A stretch of DNA of 8,332 nucleotides from an uncultured Eubacteriales bacterium (GTDB taxonomy: Bacteria; Bacillota; Clostridia; Christensenellales; CAG-917): assembly GCA_900550855.1 (NCBI GenBank), contig URTQ01000066.1, positions 1-8,332 of the forward strand, written 5' to 3'. This document shows, piece by piece, positions 1 to 6,495 of the stretch. The translations under genes and the position numbers were made by a program. The notes below the pieces were generated by a model. The model had not been told where the DNA came from and did not search any database. It worked only from the letters and a program-made list of their open reading frames with translations. Each line of letters starts with the position of its first letter. Within the stretch, counting starts at the first letter, position 1.

Positions 1-55
1 TTGGATATTATATATCCGCACGCTTTGCGTGCCGAACTCGGGACACCCGACTGAC
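1..55. repeat. 55-nt dispersed repeat, copy 1 (three triloop hairpins)
   Basis: This segment is identical over 55 nt to 189-243. It consists of three consecutive hairpins, each with a 3-nt loop: GGATAT-TAT-ATATCC (3-17), GCACGC-TTT-GCGTGC (18-32) and TCGGG-ACA-CCCGA (38-50). No reading frame or transposase accompanies it. The window starts exactly at its first base, so the repeat may extend further left. The identity and hairpins are seen directly. That it is a dispersed, RNA- or DNA-structure-forming element is inference. Confidence 0.75.
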
Positions 56-120
56 GTTCCACTTTGCGAATAAATTCGCTCGTTTCACTATTACGGCAGT
101 CGCTAACCGCGCTGCCTACG

Positions 121-190
121 AACCTCGGTAGGGTCACCACGAAAAACCCGACTTGAACGAGTCGGGTTTTTTCTTTGTCCTGCCGAGGTT
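121..190. terminator. Composite nested terminator hairpin
   Basis: The inner hairpin (142-172) has stem arms AAAAACCCGACT and AGTCGGGTTTTT around the loop TGAACG. It ends in six T residues on the plus strand and, with an A-run on the 5' side, also works in the other direction. It is enclosed by an outer stem of about 12 bp (121-132 with 179-190, one G-T wobble). The inner part is a textbook intrinsic terminator. No gene in the window obviously feeds it, so it may end a plus-strand transcript entering from the left, or be part of the repeat unit. Confidence 0.7.
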
Positions 191-243
191 GGATATTATA
201 TATCCGCACGCTTTGCGTGCCGAACTCGGGACACCCGACTGAC
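189..243. repeat. 55-nt dispersed repeat, copy 2
   Basis: This is an exact second copy of 1-55, starting 188 nt after the first. The copies diverge immediately after. Copy 1 is followed by 4 nt and then CACTTTGCGAAT (60-71). Copy 2 reaches the same 12-mer only at 378-389, after 134 nt of hairpin-rich sequence. The units therefore look like versions of one element that differ by an insertion or deletion. Confidence 0.75.
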
Positions 244-400
244 CGCAAGCGAAGATAGGCGCAAGCGCGAAGCATTTGCGGACATCGAGCGTAGCGGACA
301 TAGCAAAACAAGCAAACACGAAGTGTCCGTGCGTAGCACAAGGTGCGACAGCACCGCATTGTTTTGCGTAGACGAGTCACTTTGCGAATGGTGCATATAT
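244..400. other. Hairpin-rich non-coding segment with predicted four-way junction
   Basis: No credible gene is visible here. From 303 to 367 an 8-bp closing stem (GCAAAACA, 303-310, with TGTTTTGC, 360-367) encloses three hairpins: ACAC-GAA-GTGT (316-326), GTGC-GTA-GCAC (329-339) and GGTGC-GACA-GCACC (342-355). Upstream is a further short palindrome, GCGCAAGCGC (259-268). All pairings are read directly from the sequence and are Watson-Crick. Whether the segment is transcribed is unknown. It does not match a tRNA: it lacks an acceptor/CCA arrangement and a T-loop consensus. Confidence 0.5.
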
Positions 401-427
401 ATTCCGACTTGTCTTTGTAAGAAAATA

Positions 428-456
428 TTGATAGTATCTTCAAAGCGTGGTATAAT
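428..456 (+). promoter_or_regulatory. Sigma-A-like promoter of the zinc-ribbon membrane protein
   Basis: The -35 box TTGATA (428-433) and the perfect -10 box TATAAT (451-456) are separated by 17 nt. The start codon follows 30 nt after the -10 box, with AGAGGT as the ribosome binding site at 475-480. This is a near-consensus vegetative promoter. Confidence 0.85.
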
Positions 457-486
457 TTAATCAACAACTTCAAAAGAGGTTCAAAT

Positions 487-954
487 ATGGATATAAACAA
501 CAATACGAAAGATTTGAATAAAGTGGTCAAAACTATGCGAATCGTGTGGTGCTTCACCATCGTTTTCGCTATCGTGTTTCTTGCGCTCGGCATAAACTCG
601 CTCGTGGTGGCAGGTCCGTTCGGCGACAATGCGGACGAGGCACTTCTTCCCCGAAGCGGCGCAATCGCAATGACGGTTATCGGCGCAATTTGCGCTATGA
701 TTACGTTCTTTTTGACGTTCTTCTCGTTCGTAGTGCCTGCGATGACCAAACTCGCGCCCAAAATCAGCGGCGTACTTCTTGACGCAAACAAAGAGAACAT
801 TCAAAACGTCGTACGCACGGTGAGCGAAGCAAGCAAAACCGCGCCTGCGCAAAGCGAAGCACAAAGCGACGAAGAAACCGTATTTTGCCATCAATGCGGA
901 AAGAAAATCGCAAAGGATTCCGTATACTGCAAGTACTGCGGCACGAAACAATAA
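487..954 (+). CDS. Small membrane protein with C-terminal zinc ribbon
   Basis: This 155-residue protein has two hydrophobic segments, about residues 18-42 and 58-84, which should span the membrane. A linker of about 45 residues, its end rich in Ala, Ser, Glu and Gln, follows. It ends in a zinc ribbon with Cys134, Cys137, Cys148 and Cys151 (CxxC-x10-CxxC), probably cytosolic. The start is supported by AGAGGT six bases upstream and a strong promoter. Such 'zinc-ribbon domain-containing' membrane proteins are common in Firmicutes, and their function is mostly unknown; the ribbon may bind another protein or a nucleic acid. It is the only plus-strand gene here, is monocistronic, and ends at a bidirectional terminator shared with the convergent flavoprotein gene. 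The topology and zinc site are visible in the sequence; I assign no specific function. Confidence 0.85.
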   Translation: MDINNNTKDLNKVVKTMRIVWCFTIVFAIVFLALGINSLVVAGPFGDNADEALLPRSGAIAMTVIGAICAMITFFLTFFSFVVPAMTKLAPKISGVLLDANKENIQNVVRTVSEASKTAPAQSEAQSDEETVFCHQCGKKIAKDSVYCKYCGTKQ

Positions 955-1037
955 ACCCTTACAAAAACGCGATTTTGCGAAATCTAACCCACTCAAATGT
1001 GTTTCAGTGCAAAATAAAAGGCATTAAATATTGTGTA

Positions 1038-1076
1038 AAAACGAACGCGAACTCAAAACGAGTTCGCGTTCGTTTT
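1038..1076. terminator. Bidirectional intrinsic terminator between convergent genes
   Basis: A perfect 17-bp stem (1038-1054 with 1060-1076) has a 5-nt loop, with A residues at the start and T residues at the end, so it has a U-tract in both directions. It lies 84 nt after the zinc-ribbon gene and about 34 nt after the flavoprotein gene on the other strand, and can end both transcripts. Confidence 0.92.
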
Positions 1077-1109
1077 AATTATAACGTATAGCAATTTTAA
1101 GAATTGTCG

Positions 1110-1649
1110 TTACGCTTTTAAGCCCATTTCGTAGGCTTGTTTAAGCGCGGGGTGATTTTTGATTTCGCCAACGTCGGTTACGCCGCCTGCAAACACCGTG
1201 CCTTTGAGCGAGCATCTTTCAAAGCAATCAATCCAGCCGCATACGCCGTTTACCGCGCGCTCGTCAACGCCCTCTTCGTCCTCTGCCGCCGTAGACAAAA
1301 CGTAAACGTCTTCGAACTTGTAGTCGCTGCCGTAAAGAGAGTTTGCTCTGTCGAGCAAGGTTTTGAGTTGTCCGCACATTTCGTAATAGTAAATAGGCGT
1401 TGCAAAGACGAGGACTTTTGCCTCTTTCATCTTCTTTACGATTTCAATCGAATCGTCGTCGATGACGCACTTGCCTATTTTTTGACAAGCGAGGCAACCT
1501 CTGCAAAACTCGATACGCTTCCCTTTGAGCGTGATTTTTTCGACGTCGTTTCCGCTTGCTTTTGCGCCCTCGATAAAACTGTCGAGCAGCGTTTCCGAAT
1601 TGCCGTTCGTTCTAAGACTCGTTGATATTGCCAAGATTTTCTTTCCCAT
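1110..1649 (-). CDS. Flavodoxin-fold NAD(P)H-dependent FMN reductase / iron-sulfur flavoprotein-like
   Basis: This 179-residue cytosolic protein belongs to the flavodoxin-like NADPH-dependent FMN reductase superfamily. Residues 5-21 form the first beta strand and the FMN-phosphate loop (STSLRTNGNSETL). Residues 83-101 (ATPIYYYEMCGQLKTLLDR) match the second flavin-contacting segment of the family. Residues 49-61 carry Cys49, Cys52, Cys55 and Cys61 (CX2CX2CX5C), the compact spacing of iron-sulfur flavoproteins that hold a 4Fe-4S cluster, so electron transfer or detoxifying reduction is plausible. The start at 1649 is chosen because AGAAGGTG lies just upstream. A longer in-frame start at 1754 would place the promoter inside the gene. 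It is monocistronic and convergent with the zinc-ribbon gene. The fold is secure; cluster binding and substrate are inferred. Confidence 0.85.
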   Translation of the reverse strand: MGKKILAISTSLRTNGNSETLLDSFIEGAKASGNDVEKITLKGKRIEFCRGCLACQKIGKCVIDDDSIEIVKKMKEAKVLVFATPIYYYEMCGQLKTLLDRANSLYGSDYKFEDVYVLSTAAEDEEGVDERAVNGVCGWIDCFERCSLKGTVFAGGVTDVGEIKNHPALKQAYEMGLKA

Positions 1650-1675
1650 ATTGCACCTTCTTTTCAAAGTATATC

Positions 1676-1700
1676 CGACGGCAAATTGCTTGCGCCGTCG
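1676..1700 (-). other. 5'-UTR hairpin of the flavoprotein gene
   Basis: A 7-bp perfect stem (CGACGGC, 1676-1682, with GCCGTCG, 1694-1700) with an 11-nt loop lies between the predicted transcription start and the ribosome binding site. It may stabilise the mRNA. No riboswitch family is recognised. Confidence 0.45.
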
Positions 1701-1710
1701 ACGTGTATTA

Positions 1711-1741
1711 ATGGTAAAACTTAAAGTTGACTTTAAGTCAA
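1711..1741 (-). promoter_or_regulatory. MerR-type promoter with AdhR/NmlR-like operator
   Basis: Read on the minus strand, the -35 box TTGACT (1741-1736) and a weak -10 box TACCAT (1716-1711) are 19 nt apart. That over-long spacing is the hallmark of promoters activated by MerR-family proteins, which twist the spacer. The spacer carries a perfect inverted repeat at 1719-1738 with 9-bp arms (ACTTAAAGT and ACTTTAAGT) 2 nt apart. This equals CTTAAAG-N4-CTTTAAG, the operator known for Bacillus subtilis AdhR (YraB), a thiol-based sensor of carbonyl electrophiles. No MerR gene lies in the window. The boxes and dyad are seen directly; the regulator and inducer are inferred from the family. Confidence 0.82.
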
Positions 1742-1780
1742 GCAAATTACACAAAATAAATTCCTTTGCGCCGAGAATTG

Positions 1781-1815
1781 AAAAACGACCTTGTGATTTT
1801 GCAAGGTCGTTTTTT
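1781..1815 (-). terminator. Intrinsic terminator of the lipid kinase gene
   Basis: A 13-bp stem (1781-1793 with 1802-1814) has an 8-nt loop, with A-run and T-run ends, so it is functional on the minus strand and probably on both. It lies about 65 nt beyond the lipid kinase stop codon and just upstream of the flavoprotein promoter, insulating the two units. Confidence 0.88.
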
Positions 1816-1879
1816 GTTTTTTATTCGATTAGGCGTTTTATACGCGTGTTTTAATGCAATAAAACGTTTGTTTTGGCGA

Positions 1880-2746
1880 TTATCTGAACATTTTGAGTTT
1901 GTTGTGGACGACCTCGATGTCGAGTTTAGTATCATCGATAATTTCGCCGTCGAGTTCGAAACGGCTGTCGTCAAGTGCTTCTATTGTGACTTTCTTTGCG
2001 GTGTATTCGCCGCCCCAGTCCGTGCCGACGTGCTTGCCTTTGAGGAACTTGAAAAGGCGGAAAATGATTTTGCTCTTTTTCATTTCGCTGACGTAGCCGA
2101 CGTTCAAAAGTCCGTCGTCGACAACCGCGTTCGGACAAATGGGAATGCCGCCGCCGATAAATCCGCCGTTGCCTATGCCTATCATAAACACGCTCGTGTC
2201 TTTTGTTACGCCGTCCGCCGTTATGCGAAGATGGTGGAATCTCGTGTGCAAAAGCGTGTAGAAAAGCGAATAATAATACGCCGCTTTACCCTTCAAAGTT
2301 TTGCAGTTTGCGTATTTGAGCAACACGTCAACGTCCATACCGCCGCCGCCTACGTTGAGGCAACGATATTTGCCGAGTTCCATATAGTCGACGTAACCGA
2401 CTTTGCCGTTGAGAACGGTTTGCGTCGCTTCCTTGACGTTGGTGGAATGACCGGATTTTTTGATAAAATCGTTTCCGCTTCCGCACGCGATAAGACCGAG
2501 CGTGACGTTGTCGAAGTTATCGATGCCGCAAAGCACTTCGTGGAACGAGCCGTCGCCGCCCATAACCACGATGTTCGTATCTGGCGTTTGGGACAATTCT
2601 TTGGCGATTTCGGTTGCGTGTCCAGCGTATTCGGTTTTATGAACGACGTATTCGGCGTTGTTATTCTTGAAGATTTCCTCGACGGTTGCAAGCGCTTTCA
2701 TACTCTTGCCCTTTCCGCCCTGAGGATTGACGATTATGTGATACAT
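1880..2746 (-). CDS. Diacylglycerol kinase family lipid kinase (DgkB/YegS/BmrU-like)
   Basis: This 288-residue protein, the usual length for the family, is predicted to transfer phosphate from ATP to a lipid such as diacylglycerol at the inner face of the membrane, feeding phosphatidate back into phospholipid synthesis. Motifs in order are: N-terminal strand and NPxGGKGK loop (7-14), nucleotide-binding GGDGSFHEVLCG (63-74, usually GGDGTxxEVxNG), GSGNDF (89-94), NVGGGGMDVD (131-140), GGGIPICPNAVVDDGLL (198-214), and LDGE (265-268). No transmembrane helix is evident, as expected for a peripheral enzyme. The start is fixed by a strong GGAGGG just upstream. It has its own promoter and terminator and lies downstream of the ABC exporter genes, with only 123 nt between and no terminator seen, so read-through is also possible. 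The lipid substrate is not shown by the sequence. Confidence 0.9.
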   Translation of the reverse strand: MYHIIVNPQGGKGKSMKALATVEEIFKNNNAEYVVHKTEYAGHATEIAKELSQTPDTNIVVMGGDGSFHEVLCGIDNFDNVTLGLIACGSGNDFIKKSGHSTNVKEATQTVLNGKVGYVDYMELGKYRCLNVGGGGMDVDVLLKYANCKTLKGKAAYYYSLFYTLLHTRFHHLRITADGVTKDTSVFMIGIGNGGFIGGGIPICPNAVVDDGLLNVGYVSEMKKSKIIFRLFKFLKGKHVGTDWGGEYTAKKVTIEALDDSRFELDGEIIDDTKLDIEVVHNKLKMFR

Positions 2747-2786
2747 AATGCCCTCCGTTGTTTATTTGTATTAAATATACAAGCCT

Positions 2787-2814
2787 ATTTTAACACTTAT
2801 GCCGAAAAAGTCAA
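2787..2814 (-). promoter_or_regulatory. Sigma-A-like promoter of the lipid kinase gene
   Basis: On the minus strand, TTGACT (2814-2809) and TAAAAT (2792-2787) are separated by 16 nt. The start codon at 2746 follows about 40 nt after the -10 box. Confidence 0.75.
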
Positions 2815-2869
2815 CCTATTGCAAGTTGTGCGACAAAATGTATCATATCTTGAACATTTGTATGGCAAC

Positions 2870-4636
2870 TCAATCGCGGTTTTCAAACTGCAATTCGTAG
2901 AGTTTGTGGTAGTACCCCTTGTTTTTGAGCAACTGCTGGTGCGTGCCTTTCTCGATGATTCTGCCGTTTTGAAGCACGATTATCTGGTCGGCGTGCTGGA
3001 TTGTCGAGAGCCTGTGCGCAACGACGAGCATAGTGCCGATATTGCGGATATTTTCAAGGGACTTTTGGATTACGACTTCGGTTTCGGTGTCGATGTTTGC
3101 AGTTGCCTCGTCGAGAATGAGAATCTGCGGCTTATGAAGCACCGTCCTTGCAAACGAAAGAAGTTGGCGTTGACCTTGCGAGAAGTTTTCGCCGCGCTCT
3201 ATGACTTCCTCGTCGAGTCCGTGTTCTTGCGAAGATACGAAGGTGTCGGCGTTGACGTACTTGCACGCCGCCTCGATTTCCTCGTCGGTGAACGATTCGT
3301 CGTTGAGGGTGATATTGCTTCGCACAGTGCCGCTGAAAAGGAATACGTCTTGAAGCATCTGCCCTATTCCCCTGCGCAAAGAATGAATTTCTATTGTGCT
3401 TATATCTCTGCCGTCAATAAGGATTTGACCTTTTTGTATCTCGTAATTGCGCACGATAAGGGAAAGAATCGTAGTTTTTCCCGCGCCCGTCGCGCCTACG
3501 AACGCGCACGTTTCCTTCGGATTTATGGTGAAAGACACATCTTTGAGAATCCAGTCCTCGTCCTTGTAGGCAAACCACACGTTCTTAAACTCGATTTTGC
3601 CCTCGAATTTGTCCACCGTCACGGCGTCTTCTCTGTCGCGGATTTCGGGTTTTACGTCGAGCAAGTTGAACAATCTTTCGGAAGCGGTGGTCGCCTTTTG
3701 CAAGTTGTTGAGTTGGTCGGCAAGGTTTTGTATGGGGTTGAAGAACCTTGAAAGATACAGATAGAACGCCACTATCATACCTGCGTCGAGTCCGAATTCC
3801 ATACCCAGCCAGAACGTCACCGCAATGGAACTGATGTACAAAAGCGTTATGAACGGACGGTATATGCCGAACGCAAGCACGACGGCGTATCTCGACTTGC
3901 GCAGATTTTCGTTCTTTTGCAAAAACTCGTCGTCTTTCTTCTTTTGGCGGTTGAAAATCTGTATGAGTTTCATACCCGACAGGTTTTCGTTGAGGAAAGT
4001 ATTGAGGTCGGATATATACTGACGCTCTTTCGTGAAGACCTTGCGCACAATTTTTCTGAACACGAACGAGGTGACGAAAACCACGACGATAAACGCGAGC
4101 ATAACGAGCGAGAGTTGCCACGATATGTACAGCATAATGCCGTACACGCCCACGACAGTGAGTACGTTGCGGATTACGTTGACGATAACGTTCGTGAACA
4201 AGTCGGACATCGACGCCGTATAGGAAGCGACGCGCGTGACGAGCGATCCGACGGGCATTTCGTCAAACTGATTCTGCGACAACTTCTCTATGTGTTCGAA
4301 AACTTCGGTGCGAAGCGTGTAGATTATGCTTTGTCCTGCCTTTTGCAAAAGCATAGATTCCCAAACGAGAAACGCTTGGTTGAATACGCCTATGGCAAGG
4401 TAGGCAACCGCCATACCTATGATAAATTCGAGGTTTATTCCGTCGGATTTGAGGTTGTTGGTGATTCTGCTCACGAAAAGAGGCAAAATGATGTCCAGCA
4501 CCACGTTTACGAGAATGAGAAGCATTGCGCCGACGAATCTTGCCGCTTCGGGTTTGAGATAACGCCATATGCGCTTGTACATTTCTTTTGAAGAAATGTG
4601 AACGTCGCCTTTGAGTTTTTCGACTTCCGATTGCAT
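2870..4636 (-). CDS. ABC exporter half-transporter, catalytically consensus subunit (BmrD/LmrD-like)
   Basis: This 588-residue half-transporter has a type I exporter membrane domain with six predicted helices (about 33-310) and a C-terminal ATPase domain (about 345-585). Key motifs are Walker A GATGAGKTT (381-389), Q-loop Gln429, signature FSQGQ (485-489, replacing LSGGQ), Walker B ILILDE with catalytic Glu510, and switch His541. It should pair with the upstream gene product in the plasma membrane to export a hydrophobic compound, drug or lipid using ATP. Its start overlaps the upstream stop codon by one base (TAATG), and a purine-rich GGGGGTGAGG precedes it, so the genes are translationally coupled. 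The intact Glu and His with a divergent signature mark it as the BmrD/LmrD/TM288-type partner. The substrate cannot be read from the sequence. Confidence 0.93.
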   Translation of the reverse strand: MQSEVEKLKGDVHISSKEMYKRIWRYLKPEAARFVGAMLLILVNVVLDIILPLFVSRITNNLKSDGINLEFIIGMAVAYLAIGVFNQAFLVWESMLLQKAGQSIIYTLRTEVFEHIEKLSQNQFDEMPVGSLVTRVASYTASMSDLFTNVIVNVIRNVLTVVGVYGIMLYISWQLSLVMLAFIVVVFVTSFVFRKIVRKVFTKERQYISDLNTFLNENLSGMKLIQIFNRQKKKDDEFLQKNENLRKSRYAVVLAFGIYRPFITLLYISSIAVTFWLGMEFGLDAGMIVAFYLYLSRFFNPIQNLADQLNNLQKATTASERLFNLLDVKPEIRDREDAVTVDKFEGKIEFKNVWFAYKDEDWILKDVSFTINPKETCAFVGATGAGKTTILSLIVRNYEIQKGQILIDGRDISTIEIHSLRRGIGQMLQDVFLFSGTVRSNITLNDESFTDEEIEAACKYVNADTFVSSQEHGLDEEVIERGENFSQGQRQLLSFARTVLHKPQILILDEATANIDTETEVVIQKSLENIRNIGTMLVVAHRLSTIQHADQIIVLQNGRIIEKGTHQQLLKNKGYYHKLYELQFENRD

Positions 4637-6426
4637 TACGCCTCACCCCCTTCGACTTCTCTTTCGAGTTTTTGCAAGTACACCATCTTTTTGTAGGTAG
4701 GCGAGATTTCTTCAAGACGTTGCGGCGTGTCGAACGCTTCGACTTCGCCCTTATCGAGCACGAGAATCTTGTCGAGATGGGACACCGTAGACACGCGCGA
4801 TGCGATGACGAGCGTAGTCTTGCCCTTGCGCTGACTTTGAATGTTTGCAAGTATCGTTTCTTCCGTTTTTACGTCGACGGCGGACACCGAGTCGTCCAAA
4901 ATCATAATGGGCGCGTCTTTTATGTACGCGCGCGCAATGGATATACGCTGTTTTTGTCCGCCCGAAAGGGTAACACCCCTCTCGCCCGATACGGTTTCGT
5001 ATCCTTCCGTAAATTCCTCGATGTTCGAGTGGACGTCGGCAAATTTCGCCGCGTCGTACACCCTGTCCATATCGAGATTCTCGCACGAGAACGCGATGTT
5101 GTTTTTCACCTTGTCGCTGAAAAGGAAGTTGTCTTGCGGAACGTAGCCTATCGCGTTTCTGAGGCTGTCGATGTCGCAGTCCATAATGTCGTGACCGTCG
5201 ATGAACACTTTGCCTCTTTCGACGTTGTAGAGGTGCAAAAGCGTGTTTACGAGCGTGGTTTTGCCGCTTCCTATCTTGCCGACGATTCCCACGCTTTCCC
5301 CCGCTTTGATTTCGACGTTCACGTTTTTAAGCACGTTCGAATCGCTGTTCGAGTACGCAAAAGAGAATCCGTCGAATTTGATTTCGCCCTTTACGTCTTC
5401 GAGTACGACGGCGTTTTGCGGATTACGGATTTCTTCTTCTTGGTCGAGGAAGTTGGTTATGCGTTTTAGCGACGCTTTCGAGCGAGAGCGCATAGACACC
5501 ACTTGTCCGAGCGCAATCATAGGCCATACCAAAGTGTCGAAATAGCCCACGAACGTAATGAGTCTGCCTGCCGTCATATCGACCGTGTGGCCGAATATCG
5601 AAACGGGCGAACCCGTGACGTATTTGTACACGAAATAGCCGCCCAACCCCAAAATCAGAGCCATAATGGCGGATATAATAATCTCTATTATCGCGTCGAA
5701 TATGATGGACACCTTGACGAGTTCGATGTTTGCGTCCTTGTTGCGCTTTGCGATTTTTGCAAAGGCGTGAAGTTGTTGAGTTTCCTTGACGAACGCCTTT
5801 ATGACGCGTATTCCCGTAAAACTCTCTTGCGAAAAGTCGTAAAGTTTGTCAAATTCCGTTTGGCGTTGTTCCCATTTGAGAGCCATAAACTTTTCGACGA
5901 GCATACCCCACACTATAATGAGCGCAAGAGGTATCAGAAGGATACAGGACAGCACCCAGTCGAGCGAGAACATCTTGTAGAGCGCAAGCACTGAAAGGAA
6001 CATTGCGTCCACGAGCATAACCGAGCCCCAACCGAAAAATTCCTCTATGGTTTCGAGGTCGGTGGTGAACCACGCCATAATAGTGCCGACTTTGTTCTCG
6101 TGGTAGTAGCGTTGAGAGAGTCGTTCGCTTTTGAGGAACATATTGTGGCGCAAATCCGCCTCTATTCTCTGCGAGGCGTTAAATATGGAAAGTCGCCACA
6201 TAATGCGCCCGAAAAACATAACGAGCGCAACCACCATAACGCCGAGAATAATCTCTTTGAGCGCGCCGGTATCTATCGTTCCTCCGTCGAACATATCCAC
6301 GAGTTTTCCGAGATATTCGGGTATGAAAAGTTGGAACACGTCAACGGCGACGAGTCCTACAAGCCCGATGAGGAACAGCCAACAGTACTTGGCGTAATAT
6401 TTGTTGATATATTTTCCAAACAACAT
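4636..6426 (-). CDS. ABC exporter half-transporter, degenerate-site subunit (BmrC/LmrC-like)
   Basis: This 596-residue half-transporter has a six-helix exporter membrane domain (about 12-310) and an ATPase domain (about 347-585). Walker A is GKIGSGKTT (383-391), Q-loop is Gln431, and the signature is a canonical LSGGQ (487-491). The Walker B catalytic Glu is replaced by Asp512 (ILDDS), and the switch His by Ser543 (VIASR). Established work on BmrCD, LmrCD and TM287/288 shows that such a subunit supplies the good signature to its partner's active site and holds the non-hydrolysing site itself. It is the first gene of the pair. I prefer the start at 6426. An in-frame ATG at 6453 would add nine residues, but lies in the loop of a hairpin and has no Shine-Dalgarno. 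The 6426 start also has only a weak one, which is unusual beside its neighbours. Confidence 0.92.
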   Translation of the reverse strand: MLFGKYINKYYAKYCWLFLIGLVGLVAVDVFQLFIPEYLGKLVDMFDGGTIDTGALKEIILGVMVVALVMFFGRIMWRLSIFNASQRIEADLRHNMFLKSERLSQRYYHENKVGTIMAWFTTDLETIEEFFGWGSVMLVDAMFLSVLALYKMFSLDWVLSCILLIPLALIIVWGMLVEKFMALKWEQRQTEFDKLYDFSQESFTGIRVIKAFVKETQQLHAFAKIAKRNKDANIELVKVSIIFDAIIEIIISAIMALILGLGGYFVYKYVTGSPVSIFGHTVDMTAGRLITFVGYFDTLVWPMIALGQVVSMRSRSKASLKRITNFLDQEEEIRNPQNAVVLEDVKGEIKFDGFSFAYSNSDSNVLKNVNVEIKAGESVGIVGKIGSGKTTLVNTLLHLYNVERGKVFIDGHDIMDCDIDSLRNAIGYVPQDNFLFSDKVKNNIAFSCENLDMDRVYDAAKFADVHSNIEEFTEGYETVSGERGVTLSGGQKQRISIARAYIKDAPIMILDDSVSAVDVKTEETILANIQSQRKGKTTLVIASRVSTVSHLDKILVLDKGEVEAFDTPQRLEEISPTYKKMVYLQKLEREVEGGEA

Positions 6427-6440
6427 AATCTGAATTTCTT

Positions 6441-6465
6441 GCGCAAAAAACATAGTTTTTCGCGC
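6441..6465 (-). promoter_or_regulatory. Leader hairpin at the ABC exporter start
   Basis: In the minus-strand RNA an 11-bp stem (6441-6451 with 6455-6465, one G-U pair) has a 3-nt loop and holds the upstream AUG (6453). It ends 14 nt before the preferred start at 6426, where a ribosome binding site would be expected but is poor. A role in translation control is inferred from position. Confidence 0.45.
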
Positions 6466-6495
6466 GATATACGGAATTTTGGAAAAAGAGTATAG

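Noticed and set aside
95..139. tRNA-like 3' end (CACCA preceded by a small stem)
   Set aside because: No matching 5' acceptor strand, no TTCRA T-loop and no anticodon arm could be placed on either strand.
134..396. Small minus-strand frames in the repeat region
   Set aside because: They run through exact repeats, a terminator and hairpins, lack ribosome binding sites, and have low-complexity translations.
1..400. CRISPR array
   Set aside because: There are only two repeat copies, 55 nt long, with a 133-nt gap, and no cas genes.
1766..3751. 661-codon open frame on the plus strand
   Set aside because: It lies antisense to the lipid kinase and ABC genes, which have clear conserved motifs. It has no ribosome binding site and starts inside a promoter/terminator region. 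The length follows from codon bias of the real genes, as do other long antisense frames at 4672-5469 and 6847-7635.
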